NCBI GenBank assembly: GCA_963792125.1
Contig: CAWBVA010000013.1
Coordinates: 186,001-250,000 of the forward strand
Length of the DNA stretch: 64,000 nucleotides
Reading direction: 5' to 3'
Source: Methanocella_A sp963792125
Lineage (GTDB): Archaea; Halobacteriota; Methanocellia; Methanocellales; Methanocellaceae
Both the position numbers and the translations under genes were made by a program. The notes under the pieces are model-generated. The model was not told the DNA's origin. It worked only from the letters and a program-made list of their open reading frames with translations, and made no database searches. Shown piece by piece: positions 35,021-45,020 of the stretch. The number at the start of each line of letters is the position of its first letter. Positions within the stretch are counted from its first letter, which is position 1.

Positions 35021-36460
35021 GTGAAAGAGTTCGTCACGATCGAGGAGATGAGTGCGCTGGAGGCGAATGCCGACTATTTCGGCGTCAGCTTCGGCGACCT
35101 CATGGAGAACGCCGGCAAGGCAGTGGCAGATGCCATCGTAGCCCGGTACCCGCCATGCCGCACGCTCGTCGTCTGCGGCAAGGGCAACAATGGCGGCGAC
35201 GGCTTCGTCGTGGCCCGGCTGCTGGCGCTGAAGGGCTACACGGTCTCGGTGATGCTGCTCGGCCGCTCGGCGGAAGTGAAGAAAGGCCCGGCCAGCGAGA
35301 GCCTGTACAAGCTGCGCTTCACGCATATCGACGCTATGGAGATCGAGGACGCGGTCATGATACCGGCCGATATTTTCGCGACCTGTGACCTTATAGTGGA
35401 CGCCATCCTGGGGACGGGCAGCAGAGGCGCGCCACGCGGCCTCGAGCGGAGGGCCATCGACCTGATCAACGGGAGCAAGGCGGCGAAAGTATCGGTCGAC
35501 GTGCCGAGCGGCCTGGACTGCTACACGGGCGTATGCAGCGGCTGTGTGCTGCCTGACCTGGTGGTGACGTTCCATGCGCCTAAAAAAGGGCTGGAGATGT
35601 ACAACTACATCGTTGCGGACATCGGCATCCCGGAGAAAGCGTCACTATATGTGGGCCCCGGCGACCTCATGAACATCAGGACGAGAGGCGACTGTGCTCA
35701 CAAGGGCGAGTGCGGCCGGGTGCTCGTCGTGGGAGGAGGCCCTTATACAGGTGCGCCCGCCCTGGTGGCCATGGCGGCACTCCGCGCGGGCGCAGGCTGG
35801 GTCACGGTGGCAGCGCCGCAGCGGGCGGCCGACATCGTCGCATCCTTTTCCCCGGACCTCATTACGGTACCTTTAGTAGACAAAAATAAGATCGTCATGG
35901 CGGACGTATACAGGGTGGCGCCGCTGATAAAAAAGCATGACGTCGTGGTGATCGGCAACGGCGCGGGGCGGGACATGGAGTCGCTGGCCGCAATTTCAGA
36001 TATCATCAAGCTGTGCGATAAGGTAGTCATAGATGCGGACGCGCTCCGGCCGGACATGCCATTGCATGGTATTATCACCCCGCATCCTGGCGAATTCTCC
36101 CGCATCAGCGGTTTCAATGCAACCGACTCGGACCCCCGGCAGGCGGTCGTGAAGTTTTCCGCGGAACATGGGGTGGTCACTCTTCTTAAGAGCAAGACGA
36201 ACATTATCTCCGACGGCGAGCGCGTCCGGCTCAACGGCACGGGCAACCCCGGCATGGCGGTCGGAGGGACCGGCGACGTGCTGGCCGGCATCACGGGCGC
36301 CTTCTATTGCCGGAACGGCGCGTTCGAGGCGGCCGCCTCCGCGGCTTTCGTCGGAGGGGCGGCCGGCGACATGGCTTACGAGGACAAAGGCTTCTGGATG
36401 ACGGCGACCGACATGATCGGACAGGTCCCGTATGTCATGAAAAAGTACAGGTTACGTTGA
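35021..36460 (+). CDS. nnr: Bifunctional NAD(P)H-hydrate epimerase / ADP-dependent dehydratase
   Basis: 479 residues. The epimerase half (NnrE/YjeF_N, residues 1-210) has GKGNNGGDGFVVARLL and DAILGTGSRG. The dehydratase half (NnrD, about 225-479) has VVGGGPYTGAPALVAMAALR and GMAVGGTGDVLAGITGA. Together they repair hydrated NAD(P)H. The start is GTG at 35021 after GGAG; GTG at 35012 is an alternative. The open frame upstream to 34634 is antisense to the regulator and is not coding. Confidence 0.93.
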   Translation: MKEFVTIEEMSALEANADYFGVSFGDLMENAGKAVADAIVARYPPCRTLVVCGKGNNGGDGFVVARLLALKGYTVSVMLLGRSAEVKKGPASESLYKLRFTHIDAMEIEDAVMIPADIFATCDLIVDAILGTGSRGAPRGLERRAIDLINGSKAAKVSVDVPSGLDCYTGVCSGCVLPDLVVTFHAPKKGLEMYNYIVADIGIPEKASLYVGPGDLMNIRTRGDCAHKGECGRVLVVGGGPYTGAPALVAMAALRAGAGWVTVAAPQRAADIVASFSPDLITVPLVDKNKIVMADVYRVAPLIKKHDVVVIGNGAGRDMESLAAISDIIKLCDKVVIDADALRPDMPLHGIITPHPGEFSRISGFNATDSDPRQAVVKFSAEHGVVTLLKSKTNIISDGERVRLNGTGNPGMAVGGTGDVLAGITGAFYCRNGAFEAAASAAFVGGAAGDMAYEDKGFWMTATDMIGQVPYVMKKYRLR

Positions 36461-36551
36461 GGCCCCGGAACCTTAGAGACCTTTAAAGTACGATAAAAGA
36501 TGATAAAGCTCAATTCACTGTAATGTATATATGGTAGCGAGACCAGGATTT

Positions 36552-37052
36552 ATGGCGATGCCAATGTCACAGTCAAGGGATTTTACGCACGTGGACGGGG
36601 ACCGGGTAAAGATGGTCGACGTAGGCGGGAAGCCGGAGATGCTGCGCACGGCGAAGGCGCGCGGGACCATCTGGCTGACTCCGGCGACAATGGAGCTGAT
36701 TAAGACAGGCAGTGTGAAGAAGGGGAATGTCCTGGCCACTGCGAGGGTCGCAGGTATTACTGCGGTGAAGCGGACCTGGGACATGATACCGCTCTGCCAC
36801 CAGATACCGGTCACCGGCGTGGAGATCGACTTCGAGGTGGGCGACGACCACATCGTCGCCACGGCCGTGGTGCGGTCCGCGGGAAAGACCGGCGTGGAGA
36901 TGGAAGCGCTCTGCGGCGCCAGTCTCGCGCTGCTGACCATCTGGGACATGGTCAAGGCCGTGGAGAAGGACGAGACCGGCAACTACCCGTCTACCCGGAT
37001 ATCGGACATCGTCGTGGTGAGCAAGAAAAAGGAGAGCCTGAAAGACGTATGA
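36552..37052 (+). CDS. moaC: Cyclic pyranopterin monophosphate synthase MoaC
   Basis: A 166-residue molybdopterin biosynthesis enzyme. It shows DFTHVDGDRVKMVDVGGK, PLCHQIPVTGVEI and GVEMEALCGASLALLTIWDM. A TATA-like box at about 36522-36530 implies transcription starting near 36550, so the ATG at 36552 was chosen over 36531. It supplies cofactor for the molybdenum or tungsten enzymes such as FdhA in this window. It overlaps trmJ by four bases. Confidence 0.92.
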   Translation: MAMPMSQSRDFTHVDGDRVKMVDVGGKPEMLRTAKARGTIWLTPATMELIKTGSVKKGNVLATARVAGITAVKRTWDMIPLCHQIPVTGVEIDFEVGDDHIVATAVVRSAGKTGVEMEALCGASLALLTIWDMVKAVEKDETGNYPSTRISDIVVVSKKKESLKDV

Positions 37053-37837
37053 TAAAAGAAGAGTCTGACAGCGAGGTAGTCGAGGAAATCCTCGTCGACG
37101 GGAAGATGCTGAATGTCCGTATCATCCTGGTCGAGCCTGCCTCCGAAGGTAACGTGGGCTCTATCTGCCGGGCCATGAAGAATTTCGGCTTCAACGACCT
37201 GTGGCTGGTGCGGCCTTGCCGGTTAGGCGACTTCGCGAAGGCGATGGCCTCCCATGCGCAGGACATACTCGAAGAGGTCATCACAGTGAACTCGCTGGCA
37301 GACGCGCTGGAGGGAATCGACCTCGTGATAGGCACGACCGGCAAACCCGGAGAGTATAACAGGAATCATCTAAGGGTACCATACTTCATGCCGTCCGAGC
37401 TGCGGACGATGCTGGAGGATAAGTCCGGGAGAGCGGCCATCATTTTCGGGCGGGAAGACCACGGCCTGAACACCGAAGAGCTGGGGCGCTGCGACGTCGT
37501 GGTGAGCATCCCGACCTCGGACGATTACCCCGTCATGAACATCTCGCATGCCGCGGCCATCGTGCTCTACGAGCTGGCCGGCATGGAGGGCGGCGATTTC
37601 CCCCTGGCCAGCGGCGAGATGCTGGACCTGCTGTACCGGAACTTCGAGAGCCTGCTTACAGCGGTAAACCACCCTGAGCATAAGCGCGACAAGACGCTGC
37701 TGATGCTCCGCCGCATCATCGGCCGGGCCATGATCAACCAGCGTGAATACTATACCCTGATGGGCGTCCTCCGGGACATCGAGCTGGCCCTGGCACGGAT
37801 GGAAGAGACGGATACCTCCTGGGTAGAGAATAATTGA
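37049..37837 (+). CDS. trmJ: TrmJ-type SPOUT RNA methyltransferase
   Basis: 262 residues. The SPOUT core has LVEPASEGNVGSICRAMKNFGF, FGREDHGLNTEEL and SIPTSDDYPVMNISHAAAI, the knot that binds SAM. It 2'-O-methylates tRNA residue 32 in known archaeal members. The ATGA overlap with moaC suggests coupling. Confidence 0.9.
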   Translation: MIKEESDSEVVEEILVDGKMLNVRIILVEPASEGNVGSICRAMKNFGFNDLWLVRPCRLGDFAKAMASHAQDILEEVITVNSLADALEGIDLVIGTTGKPGEYNRNHLRVPYFMPSELRTMLEDKSGRAAIIFGREDHGLNTEELGRCDVVVSIPTSDDYPVMNISHAAAIVLYELAGMEGGDFPLASGEMLDLLYRNFESLLTAVNHPEHKRDKTLLMLRRIIGRAMINQREYYTLMGVLRDIELALARMEETDTSWVENN

Positions 37838-37860
37838 GAATGCCTGCATTTTTTAAAAAC

Positions 37861-38002
37861 CTTGGCGCCCTTGGCTACCTGGCGCCCTTGGCGAGCGCGA
37901 CCGGGGTCACATAGCCAATGCAACAACAGAGACGCAAGCCTTGTTAATAACTATGCGCTCTCTGTCACGCTCGCCATGGGCCTAGGTAGCCAGTGTGCCA
38001 AG
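37861..38002. repeat. Imperfect long inverted repeat (about 40-base arms)
   Basis: The left arm 37861-37901 (CTTGGC...TTGGCTACCT...TGGCGAGCGCGAC) pairs with the right arm 37964-38002 (GTCACGCTCGCCA...AGGTAGCCA...GCCAAG), leaving a ~60-base loop. The CTTGGCGCCCTTGGC units are themselves repeated within the left arm. It is intergenic after trmJ. It could be a terminator-like cruciform or an old foldback element. Confidence 0.65.
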
Positions 38003-38111
38003 ACTAATAATGGCTTTGCCGGTTGAAAATACGTATTCAGCTTGTGAATGTGCAGTTTGTTACGTTGTTTAGTAACGTTAGTTTTTTCTCAATGGAGAGA
38101 GATTAACAATT

Positions 38112-38741
38112 ATGAGATTGCTCGCCGTCTGTGACTTTCACAACACGTTCGACCGGCTGCCGGATATACTGAAGAAAGCAGGCAAGGTGGACGGTACCCT
38201 GCTCGCGGGGGACCTCACCCAGTTCGGCCCGACGGAGAAGGCGAAGGTCGTCCTTGACGCGCTGCCGAAGCCGGTGCTGGCCGTGCCGGGCAACTGTGAC
38301 AAGAAGGATATTGTCGAACTGCTGAAGGCCGAGGACTGCAACCTGCACGAGAACAAGTTCCGCATGGGCGACGTCACCTTTATCGGCATCGGCGGCTCCA
38401 ACCCGACACCGTTCAACACGCCCTTCGAGCTGACGGAGGAGCAGATCGAGAGCACGCTTGAGCGGCTGCTCCACGGCGTGAAGGGACCGGCCGTGCTGGT
38501 ATCGCACGCGCCGCCGAAGGGTCACCAGGACGAGATACCGGGCGGCATCCACGTCGGGAGCACGGCGGTAGCGAAGCTCGCGCCGAAGTTCGTAGCGGTG
38601 GTCTGCGGGCACATCCATGAGGCCCGTGGCATATCGCATATGGGGAAAACCGTGATCGTCAACCCGGGCCCGGCTTCCATCGGGAACGCCGCCATCCTGG
38701 AGATCGACGAGAAAGGACATGCTAAGGTCGATTTGATCTGA
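38112..38741 (+). CDS. Calcineurin-like metallophosphoesterase
   Basis: 209 residues with CDFHNTFDRL (first block, DFH instead of the usual DxH), LLAGDLTQFGP, VPGNCDKKD (GNCD instead of GNHD), LVSHAPPKG and VCGHIHEARG. This is the archaeal YfcE/Rv0805-like group. It lies alone. The substrate is unknown. Confidence 0.85.
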   Translation: MRLLAVCDFHNTFDRLPDILKKAGKVDGTLLAGDLTQFGPTEKAKVVLDALPKPVLAVPGNCDKKDIVELLKAEDCNLHENKFRMGDVTFIGIGGSNPTPFNTPFELTEEQIESTLERLLHGVKGPAVLVSHAPPKGHQDEIPGGIHVGSTAVAKLAPKFVAVVCGHIHEARGISHMGKTVIVNPGPASIGNAAILEIDEKGHAKVDLI

Positions 38742-38783
38742 AGGATCCGAAAAGCGCTATCAACGGGATAAAGGCCGAGGTCA

Positions 38784-38805
38784 TGCCCGGTTTTGCCGCC
38801 GGGCA
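38784..38805 (+). terminator. Hairpin in the 363-base spacer after the phosphoesterase
   Basis: TGCCCGG and CCGGGCA pair around an 8-base loop. The rest of 38742-39104 is A+T-rich with TATA-like CTTATATACTTATCC near 38994; no gene is seen in it. Confidence 0.4.
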
Positions 38806-39104
38806 CATACAGCCGCATTCGAAATTGTTTTTACTTCTGTGCCAGGCCTGAACTTCTGCAGGCGCAGGCAAAACACAGCACGCTAAGCTTGCCCTTGACT
38901 ACTAAATAGAATGGCAGGCTCGCATGCCTTTTGCACTTACAACATGTTTCCATTGTTTTTTATTGACTCCGGGCAGCTAAGTGGCATACCCTGACTTATA
39001 TACTTATCCCTCGTATCAGAAGCAAATTATTAATTATCTTTTTAAAAGCTGGCGAGAGATGCATGAGGCTCGCGTACCATGCACCTCCCGCGCAGTGACA
39101 ACGT

Positions 39105-39671
39105 TTATACAGGCGTTGCCTTATGGACCAGGCTTCTCAGCCGTAGAGCCAGGACGGCAATCATGATGCCGTAGACGATGGCAAAGATGCCGATCGTCTG
39201 AACGAGCGTGATGAGGCCGATCCCGGGCCGCATGATGAGCAGTACGCCGACAGCGATGGCCAGGATCCCGCTTACCAGCAGGAGCAGCTCGCCTTTGATC
39301 GCCTTGCGCAGCTCGATAGCTCCCAGTATCTGCAGCAGGCCTCCGGCTATCGCGTAGAAGGCAACGATGTACAGCAGGACGAGCAAAGTGAGCCCCGGCC
39401 ACACGAAGACGGCGATGCCTATCGCGATGCTCAACACTCCCTGCAAGAGTCGTACCCACCAGTATGCCTCGTGCCGGCGGGTCGTGACCGATTGCAGCAC
39501 CAGCAGCAGACCGTCGGCTATGGCGAACGCCCCGAACAGCAGGATGAACGCCGCGATGGTAATTCCTGGCATGAAGATGGCCAGCAGGCCGAATATAATT
39601 GCGATGAGGCCCCGCAGCAGCATGTCCTGCCACAGGCCGCCCCATACCCTTCTCAACGGATTCTCTCCCAT
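39105..39671 (-). CDS. HdeD-family membrane protein
   Basis: 188 residues with six hydrophobic helices arranged as three similar hairpins (GLLAIFMPGITIAAFILLFG; GIAVFVWPGLTLLVLLYIVAF; GVLLIMRPGIGLITLVQTIG). The repeated xxPGxxL turn is typical of HdeD (DUF308), known for acid resistance in E. coli; its role in archaea is unknown. Confidence 0.85.
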   Translation of the reverse strand: MGENPLRRVWGGLWQDMLLRGLIAIIFGLLAIFMPGITIAAFILLFGAFAIADGLLLVLQSVTTRRHEAYWWVRLLQGVLSIAIGIAVFVWPGLTLLVLLYIVAFYAIAGGLLQILGAIELRKAIKGELLLLVSGILAIAVGVLLIMRPGIGLITLVQTIGIFAIVYGIMIAVLALRLRSLVHKATPV

Positions 39672-39803
39672 AACAACACCAATTAATTATAATTTCATAT
39701 GGATAAAAATACTCATCTGCCTGTATCCGGCGACATGTGATCGGGCAGATCAGCCATATATCCGCATGCCCGACAGCACGTAAGCAAGGCGATGAAGGCG
39801 TTT

Positions 39804-40877
39804 TTATTGTCTAGTGGTATGCATTTCCGGCACGATGATGCCGAAATAGTTCGTTGCCAGCACGAGCAGGATGGCCCCGAGGAACAGCCCCGGGATGCCG
39901 AAGACAACGGGGCCGACGATGTACGCGAGCATGAGCAGGCCCACGTCTACGTTACCATGGGAGACAAACGGCCGGAGCAGGTAATTGGGAAGGTTCTCGA
40001 CCAGGATAGAGATCGAGATCGCCATGACCGCCAGGTACCACCAGTGATCGGAGAACGTCCCGGCCAGCAGCGACCGGGCGGCCACGTATAGCAAGATGGG
40101 CACGTCGATCATCCAGGGGCCGAGGATCGGCAGGAACGCGAACAGGCCGCAGAGTATACCCATGAGCAGCGGGTAAGGTATGTGGAACGAGGGGTCGGGG
40201 GCAAAAAAGTTTAGCGCCGAGTACACGATCGCCGCGATAATGGCGAAGAGGAACACACTGAGTACGTTGCCAAAGAAGATGGCCTCGAGGTCCGCATCGA
40301 CGGCCGTGGCGAAGCGCAGGAGCGCTCCGTTACGTTCCTGCACCGCGCGAGGGAACGTCCTGTGAAACCATGCGGCAAGCCGGCGATCGCCCACGAGTAG
40401 CAGGAACGCAATGATGATCAGCAGAGAAAGCTTGAAGATGACATCGACAAGAACCAGCCCTGTGGACACAAGAACGTCCTTGATGCCCCGTATCGTGCCG
40501 GAATAATCATGCATCAGGCCATAAACGTCCGGGAGCGTGGTGGGGTTTTGCGGGTTGAAAAAGGGCCCGAGAGGCAGCGATGGTATGCCAAGGCCGGACA
40601 GCAGGCTGTCGATCTGGTCCACGGCCAGGAGCACCGTATAGCCCAGCAGGGCAAGCAGGGGCAACGCGATGACCAGCATGCACAACAGGGCTGCCAGCGC
40701 CTCGTTTTTTACGTATGGCTGCAGCCTCCGCTTGATAGGCCTGGCTATATAATAGATGAACAGGGCAAATATGATGGGCGTCACGAAGGGCAGGGCCATC
40801 CACAGGAGCCCTGCCACGATTAGCGTACCGATGAGCAGCCATTTAATCTCGTACGCTTTGCCCGATATGTCTGCCAT
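39804..40877 (-). CDS. AI-2E family (PF01594) membrane transporter
   Basis: 357 residues with about eight helices. Hallmarks are the N-terminal three helices, the central soluble stretch and the C-terminal GILCGLFAFLPILGPWMIDVP and GPVVFGIPGLFLGAILLV. Members export signals or act as Na+/H+ antiporters; the substrate here is unknown. The ATG at 40877 is preferred to 40898. Confidence 0.82.
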   Translation of the reverse strand: MADISGKAYEIKWLLIGTLIVAGLLWMALPFVTPIIFALFIYYIARPIKRRLQPYVKNEALAALLCMLVIALPLLALLGYTVLLAVDQIDSLLSGLGIPSLPLGPFFNPQNPTTLPDVYGLMHDYSGTIRGIKDVLVSTGLVLVDVIFKLSLLIIIAFLLLVGDRRLAAWFHRTFPRAVQERNGALLRFATAVDADLEAIFFGNVLSVFLFAIIAAIVYSALNFFAPDPSFHIPYPLLMGILCGLFAFLPILGPWMIDVPILLYVAARSLLAGTFSDHWWYLAVMAISISILVENLPNYLLRPFVSHGNVDVGLLMLAYIVGPVVFGIPGLFLGAILLVLATNYFGIIVPEMHTTRQ

Positions 40878-40998
40878 ATGGATAATTCTGTGGTGCAACT
40901 GCTATATATTTTACTATTTATATAATTTTGTGCCCGTACAGTCTGAGCCTGCACCGGACACGACCTACACGAAGTATAGTCATACCTGAATCTTTGTG

Positions 40999-41117
40999 TA
41001 CAGGCTGGCCGGCATCCGACAAGAAGTAAACGACGTCAACGACGTTTTTGCCACGGACGACTGCATAAACCGATTAAGTACGTCGTTGACGTCGTGGGGG
41101 TGCCGGCTCAGCCTGTA
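40999..41117. repeat. Inverted repeat with a perfect 16-base core
   Basis: TACAGGCTG...CCGGCA...ACGACGTCAACGACGT (40999-41045) is mirrored by 41080-41117. The 16-base core matches exactly and the outer parts nearly so; the left arm carries about nine extra bases. It lies in the ~390-base spacer between the AI-2E gene and gnd, which holds no believable gene although a 94-codon frame is open across it. Nearby at 41178-41199 is a fragment GTGGCCTTTGTGTCC resembling the repeat at 47127-47248. Confidence 0.65.
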
Positions 41118-41266
41118 TAAAAGGTCACAGGAATGGCTACACATAATGTACATGACGTCAAATAATCAGGCTACGCTGGCCTGCGTGGCCTTTGTGTCCG
41201 ATGCCTATTCGGCGTATACAATAATTCAGTGGCTGCAATCTGACTCCGGGACCCATGCAGGACAAG

Positions 41267-42200
41267 TCATAGTTTCGTGAGCCTGCTCGTCTTCCGCTCC
41301 TTTGCGATGGCCGGGTCCTTCCCGAACGGGTGGCCGCCGTACCCGTGCCGGAGCAAAGCGACGGCCCGGTTGCTGTCCAGGCCGCTGCCCCGGGACTGGA
41401 ACAGGCTCATCACCGACATGGCGGTGATCGGCATCGCGATCTCTTTGTCGATGGCGGCCTGGAGGAGCCAGTTTACCTCGCCGGTATCTTCCACATAGGG
41501 CGGGATGCTGTCGAAGTCTTCCTCTCTCAACCCCTTCGCCATCAGCTCTACCAGCCAGCCCCGGATGACCGAGCCATGGGACCAGTTCTCGAAGACCTTT
41601 TCCATGTCGAGATCGAAGCCGCCGTGCAGCAGCATTTCGACGCCCTCGCCGATAGCATGGTTCATGCCGAACTCGATGCCGTTGTGTACCAGCTTGACGA
41701 AGTGGCCGCTCCCGGGCGCACCGGTATGCAGCAGGCCGCCGTCCACCGCAAGCTTCTTCAGCACCGGTTTCGCGATCGCGAAGCCCTCTTCTTTGCCGCC
41801 AACCATGAAGCAGGCGCCGTTTCGAGCCCCTTCGATGCCGCCGCTGGTACCGCAGTCGAGGAAGTATATGCCTTGCTTCCAGACCTCCCGTTCCCGCCGG
41901 ATGGAGTCCTCGTAGAAAGAGTTGCCGCCGTCCATGATCACGTCGCCCCGGCGGAGAAGAGGCATCAGATCGCCGATGACCTCGTCTACCGTCGGGCCTG
42001 CCGGCAGCGACAGGTAGATTACTCTCGGCGGTTTCAGTGCTCCCACGAACGCCTCGTAGGTCGTCGCGATGCTGGACGCCCTGCGATGCCAGCGCGGGAT
42101 GCCCGTGTTTAGAATGGCCTGTCACGTCGATGCCCCTGTCGACACACTGGAGCGCCAGGTCACCGCCCATCTTCCCGAGCCCAATAATACCAAGCTGCAT
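41267..42200 (-). CDS. gnd: 6-phosphogluconate dehydrogenase, GntZ-type (one frame break)
   Basis: 310 residues after removing one extra base near 42096 (GTC-C-AGC). The N-terminal NAD(P) fold starts MQLGIIGLGKMG. Catalytic residues lie in the GNSFYEDSIRRE, CGTSGGIEGARNG, and SGHFVKLVHNGIEFG segments. The short single-repeat form is typical of archaea and some bacteria. It oxidises 6-phosphogluconate to ribulose 5-phosphate. It is monocistronic. Confidence 0.9.
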
Positions 42201-42384
42201 ACGTTCACCGACTATAATATAATTATATTTTTATAGTTTAATAATTGTCTCCGGGCACGTCAGCGCAAGATTTATAAACGAGCGGCGTGATCAAGAGATC
42301 AGTCAACGCAGTCTTTTCTACGTTATTACTGCAAAGCGTTTTAAAAACATTTCAAAAATGCCTGCGGCGTAACGGAGAAAGGAT

Positions 42385-42396
42385 TATATATAAAAG
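42385..42396 (+). promoter_or_regulatory. TATA box of the proteasome beta gene
   Basis: TATATATAAAAG lies 50-60 bases before the ATG, with purine-rich GGAGAAAGG upstream as a possible B-recognition element. Confidence 0.6.
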
Positions 42397-42446
42397 ACAT
42401 ATAATTACGAGTAACTAATTTTGTGTCTATTACCAGAGGAATTTTG

Positions 42447-43070
42447 ATGGAAGACAAAATCTATAAAGGCACTACCACCATCGGGATAATCTGTAACAAC
42501 GGAGTCGTACTGGCGACCGAACGTAGGGCCACCATGGGTAACTTCATCGCGAGCAGGGATGCCCAGAAGATTTACCGTATTACTGATAATGCCGCGATGA
42601 CCATTGCCGGCTCAGTGGGTGACGGCCAGAGACTGGCGCGCGTACTTCAGGTCGAGGCCAAGCTTTTCGAGCTTCGTCGCCACGGGCTGATGACCATTAA
42701 CGCGCTATCCATGTTATTATCCAACATCCTTGCGGAGAATAAGTACGTGCCATTCTATGTGCAGATCCTCATCGGCGGCGTCGATGCCAAAGGTCCGAAA
42801 GTTTACTCTCTGGACCCGCTCGGCGGCCGGATCGAGGAGGACAAGTTCGTATCCACAGGCTCAGGTTCTCCCATGGCCTATGGTGTTCTGGAAGACCGCT
42901 ACAAGCCCGGCATAAGCACCGAGGAAGGCGTCGAGCTGGCTGTGAGGGCTCTGGAGTCTGCCATGAAGCGCGACTCTGCGTCCGGCAACGGCATGCAGTT
43001 CTGCGTGATCACCCCGGAGAAGGTTGAAGTCTTCGAGAGGGAGATAAGCAAACAGGTTTACAACTCCTGA
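42447..43070 (+). CDS. psmB: Proteasome subunit beta
   Basis: 207 residues. A short propeptide (MEDKIYKG) precedes the catalytic Thr of TTTIGIICNNGVVLATERRAT, freed by self-cleavage. Lys and Asp of the active site follow as usual. GAGGAA lies five bases before the chosen ATG; a GTG at 42423 is in frame but disfavoured. It precedes fttA, a frequent archaeal gene order. Confidence 0.96.
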   Translation: MEDKIYKGTTTIGIICNNGVVLATERRATMGNFIASRDAQKIYRITDNAAMTIAGSVGDGQRLARVLQVEAKLFELRRHGLMTINALSMLLSNILAENKYVPFYVQILIGGVDAKGPKVYSLDPLGGRIEEDKFVSTGSGSPMAYGVLEDRYKPGISTEEGVELAVRALESAMKRDSASGNGMQFCVITPEKVEVFEREISKQVYNS

Positions 43071-43109
43071 CCCTGTTGCTTTTTTTAAAAGGATTGAGGG
43101 GAAAAAACA

Positions 43110-45020
43110 GTGACTATTGACGACGTTTTAAACGATTTGCGTAACAAGATTTCCACAAAACTGCCCAAGGGCATCACCATCTCGGACCTCGAATTCGAGG
43201 GCCCGGAGCTGGTCATCTATACGACTGAGCCCAAGGCATTCGCGGACAACGGCGACATCATCCGCTCGCTGGCCAAGGACCTGCGAAAGCGGATCGTGGT
43301 CAGGCCGGACCCGAAGATGCTCCTGGACGCGGAACAGTCAATCGACAAGATCAAGCAGATCGTACCACAGGAATCGGGTTTATCGAATTTTTTCTTTGAC
43401 ATGGACACGGGTGAGGTCATCATTGAGGCGGAGAAGCCAGGGCTGGTCATCGGCCGGCACGGCTCGACGCTGCGCGAGATCACCAAACATATCGGCTGGA
43501 CGCCTAAAGTCGTACGTACCCCGCCTATCGAGTCCAAGACCGTGAAAGACATCCGGCAGTATCTGCGCTCGGTAAAAGATGACAGGAAAGCAATCCTTAA
43601 GACAATCGGCCGTAAGATACACAGGCCGGTCTCGACCAAGGACCAGTGGATTCGGATTACCACGCTCGGAGGCTGCAAAGAGGTCGGTAGAAGCTCGTTC
43701 CTCCTCAGCACGCCGGAGACCAAGATCCTCATCGACTGCGGCGTGAGTACCGGGGCCGAGAGCAACGGGACGCCCTACTTATACGTGCCCGAGGTCAGCC
43801 CGCTGTCCAACATCGATGCGGTCGTGCTGACACACGCGCACCTGGACCACTGCGGCATGATACCATTGCTGTTCAAGTACGGCTACGAGGGCCCGGTCTA
43901 CATGACTCCGCCGACTCGTGATTTGATGGGACTGCTGCAGCTGGACTACATCGAGGTGGCCAACCGCGAGGGCAAGCGGCCGCCATACGACTCGGCGATG
44001 ATCCGCGAGACGCTGAAGCACACGATCACGCTTAACCATGGTGACGTCACTGACATTGCGCCGGACGTCCGGCTGACATTCTACAACTCGGGCCACATCC
44101 TCGGCTCGGCCTGCGCTCACTTCCACATCGGCGAAGGCCTCTATAACGTGGCGTTCACCGGCGACTTCAAGTACGAGAAGACCAGGCTCTTCGATGCGGC
44201 GATCAACCAGTTCCCGCGGGTCGAGACGGTGATCATGGAAGCCACCTACGGCGGCATGCACGACATGCAGCCCCAGCGCAAGGAAGCCGAGATCGAGCTG
44301 CAGCAGATCGCGAAGAACACGCTTTCCCGGGGCGGCAAGGTGCTCATACCGACGTTTGCCGTGGGCAGAAGCCAGGAAGTCATGATCGTGCTCGAGGAGG
44401 CCATCCGGAGAGGCTACATCCCCAACGTGCCCGTCTATCTCGACGGCATGATATGGGAGGCGACAGCCATCCACACTACGTACCCCGAGTACCTGAACGT
44501 GGAACTGCAGGACATGATCTTCCACAAAGGCCAGAACCCGTTCCTGTCTTCCTCGTTCGTGCAGGTCGATTCTCCCAAGAAGAGAGAGGAGATCCTGCAG
44601 AGCCCGGACCCATGCATCGTGCTGGCGACTTCGGGCATGATGAACGGCGGCCCGGTCATGGAGTACCTGAAGAACTACGGCGTGGACAAGCGCAACACGC
44701 TGGTCTTCGTCGGCTACCAGGCAGAGGGCACTCTCGGCAGACGAATCCAGAAGGGCTGGGGAGAGATCCCCATGACCGAGAACGGCAAGACCGCGATCAT
44801 GAAGATAGCCCTGGAAGTTACCACGGTCGACGGCTTCTCAGGCCACTCGGACCGGCGGCAGCTCATGGAATACGTAAAGCGCATGGACCCCAGGCCGGAG
44901 CGGATCATCACCAACCACGGCGACGAGAACAAATGTCTCGACTTAGCCAGCTCCATCTACAAGAAGTACAAGATGGAGACCAAGTCGCCGATGAACTTAG
45001 AGACGATTCGTTTGATTTGA
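43110..45020 (+). CDS. fttA: aCPSF1/FttA beta-CASP ribonuclease, transcription termination factor
   Basis: 636 residues. Two N-terminal KH-type domains (1-140) include the GXXG-like IGRHGSTL. A metallo-beta-lactamase domain has THAHLDHCGMIP (HxHxDH), HILGSACAHF and GDFKYEKT. The beta-CASP insertion and a final GHSDRRQLMEYV follow. It cleaves nascent RNA after U-rich sites and ends transcription in archaea. Length and order are normal. Confidence 0.96.
   Translation: MTIDDVLNDLRNKISTKLPKGITISDLEFEGPELVIYTTEPKAFADNGDIIRSLAKDLRKRIVVRPDPKMLLDAEQSIDKIKQIVPQESGLSNFFFDMDTGEVIIEAEKPGLVIGRHGSTLREITKHIGWTPKVVRTPPIESKTVKDIRQYLRSVKDDRKAILKTIGRKIHRPVSTKDQWIRITTLGGCKEVGRSSFLLSTPETKILIDCGVSTGAESNGTPYLYVPEVSPLSNIDAVVLTHAHLDHCGMIPLLFKYGYEGPVYMTPPTRDLMGLLQLDYIEVANREGKRPPYDSAMIRETLKHTITLNHGDVTDIAPDVRLTFYNSGHILGSACAHFHIGEGLYNVAFTGDFKYEKTRLFDAAINQFPRVETVIMEATYGGMHDMQPQRKEAEIELQQIAKNTLSRGGKVLIPTFAVGRSQEVMIVLEEAIRRGYIPNVPVYLDGMIWEATAIHTTYPEYLNVELQDMIFHKGQNPFLSSSFVQVDSPKKREEILQSPDPCIVLATSGMMNGGPVMEYLKNYGVDKRNTLVFVGYQAEGTLGRRIQKGWGEIPMTENGKTAIMKIALEVTTVDGFSGHSDRRQLMEYVKRMDPRPERIITNHGDENKCLDLASSIYKKYKMETKSPMNLETIRLI

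Noticed and set aside
40996..41280. 94-codon frame before gnd
   Set aside because: It runs through both arms of the inverted repeat and into gnd on the other strand.
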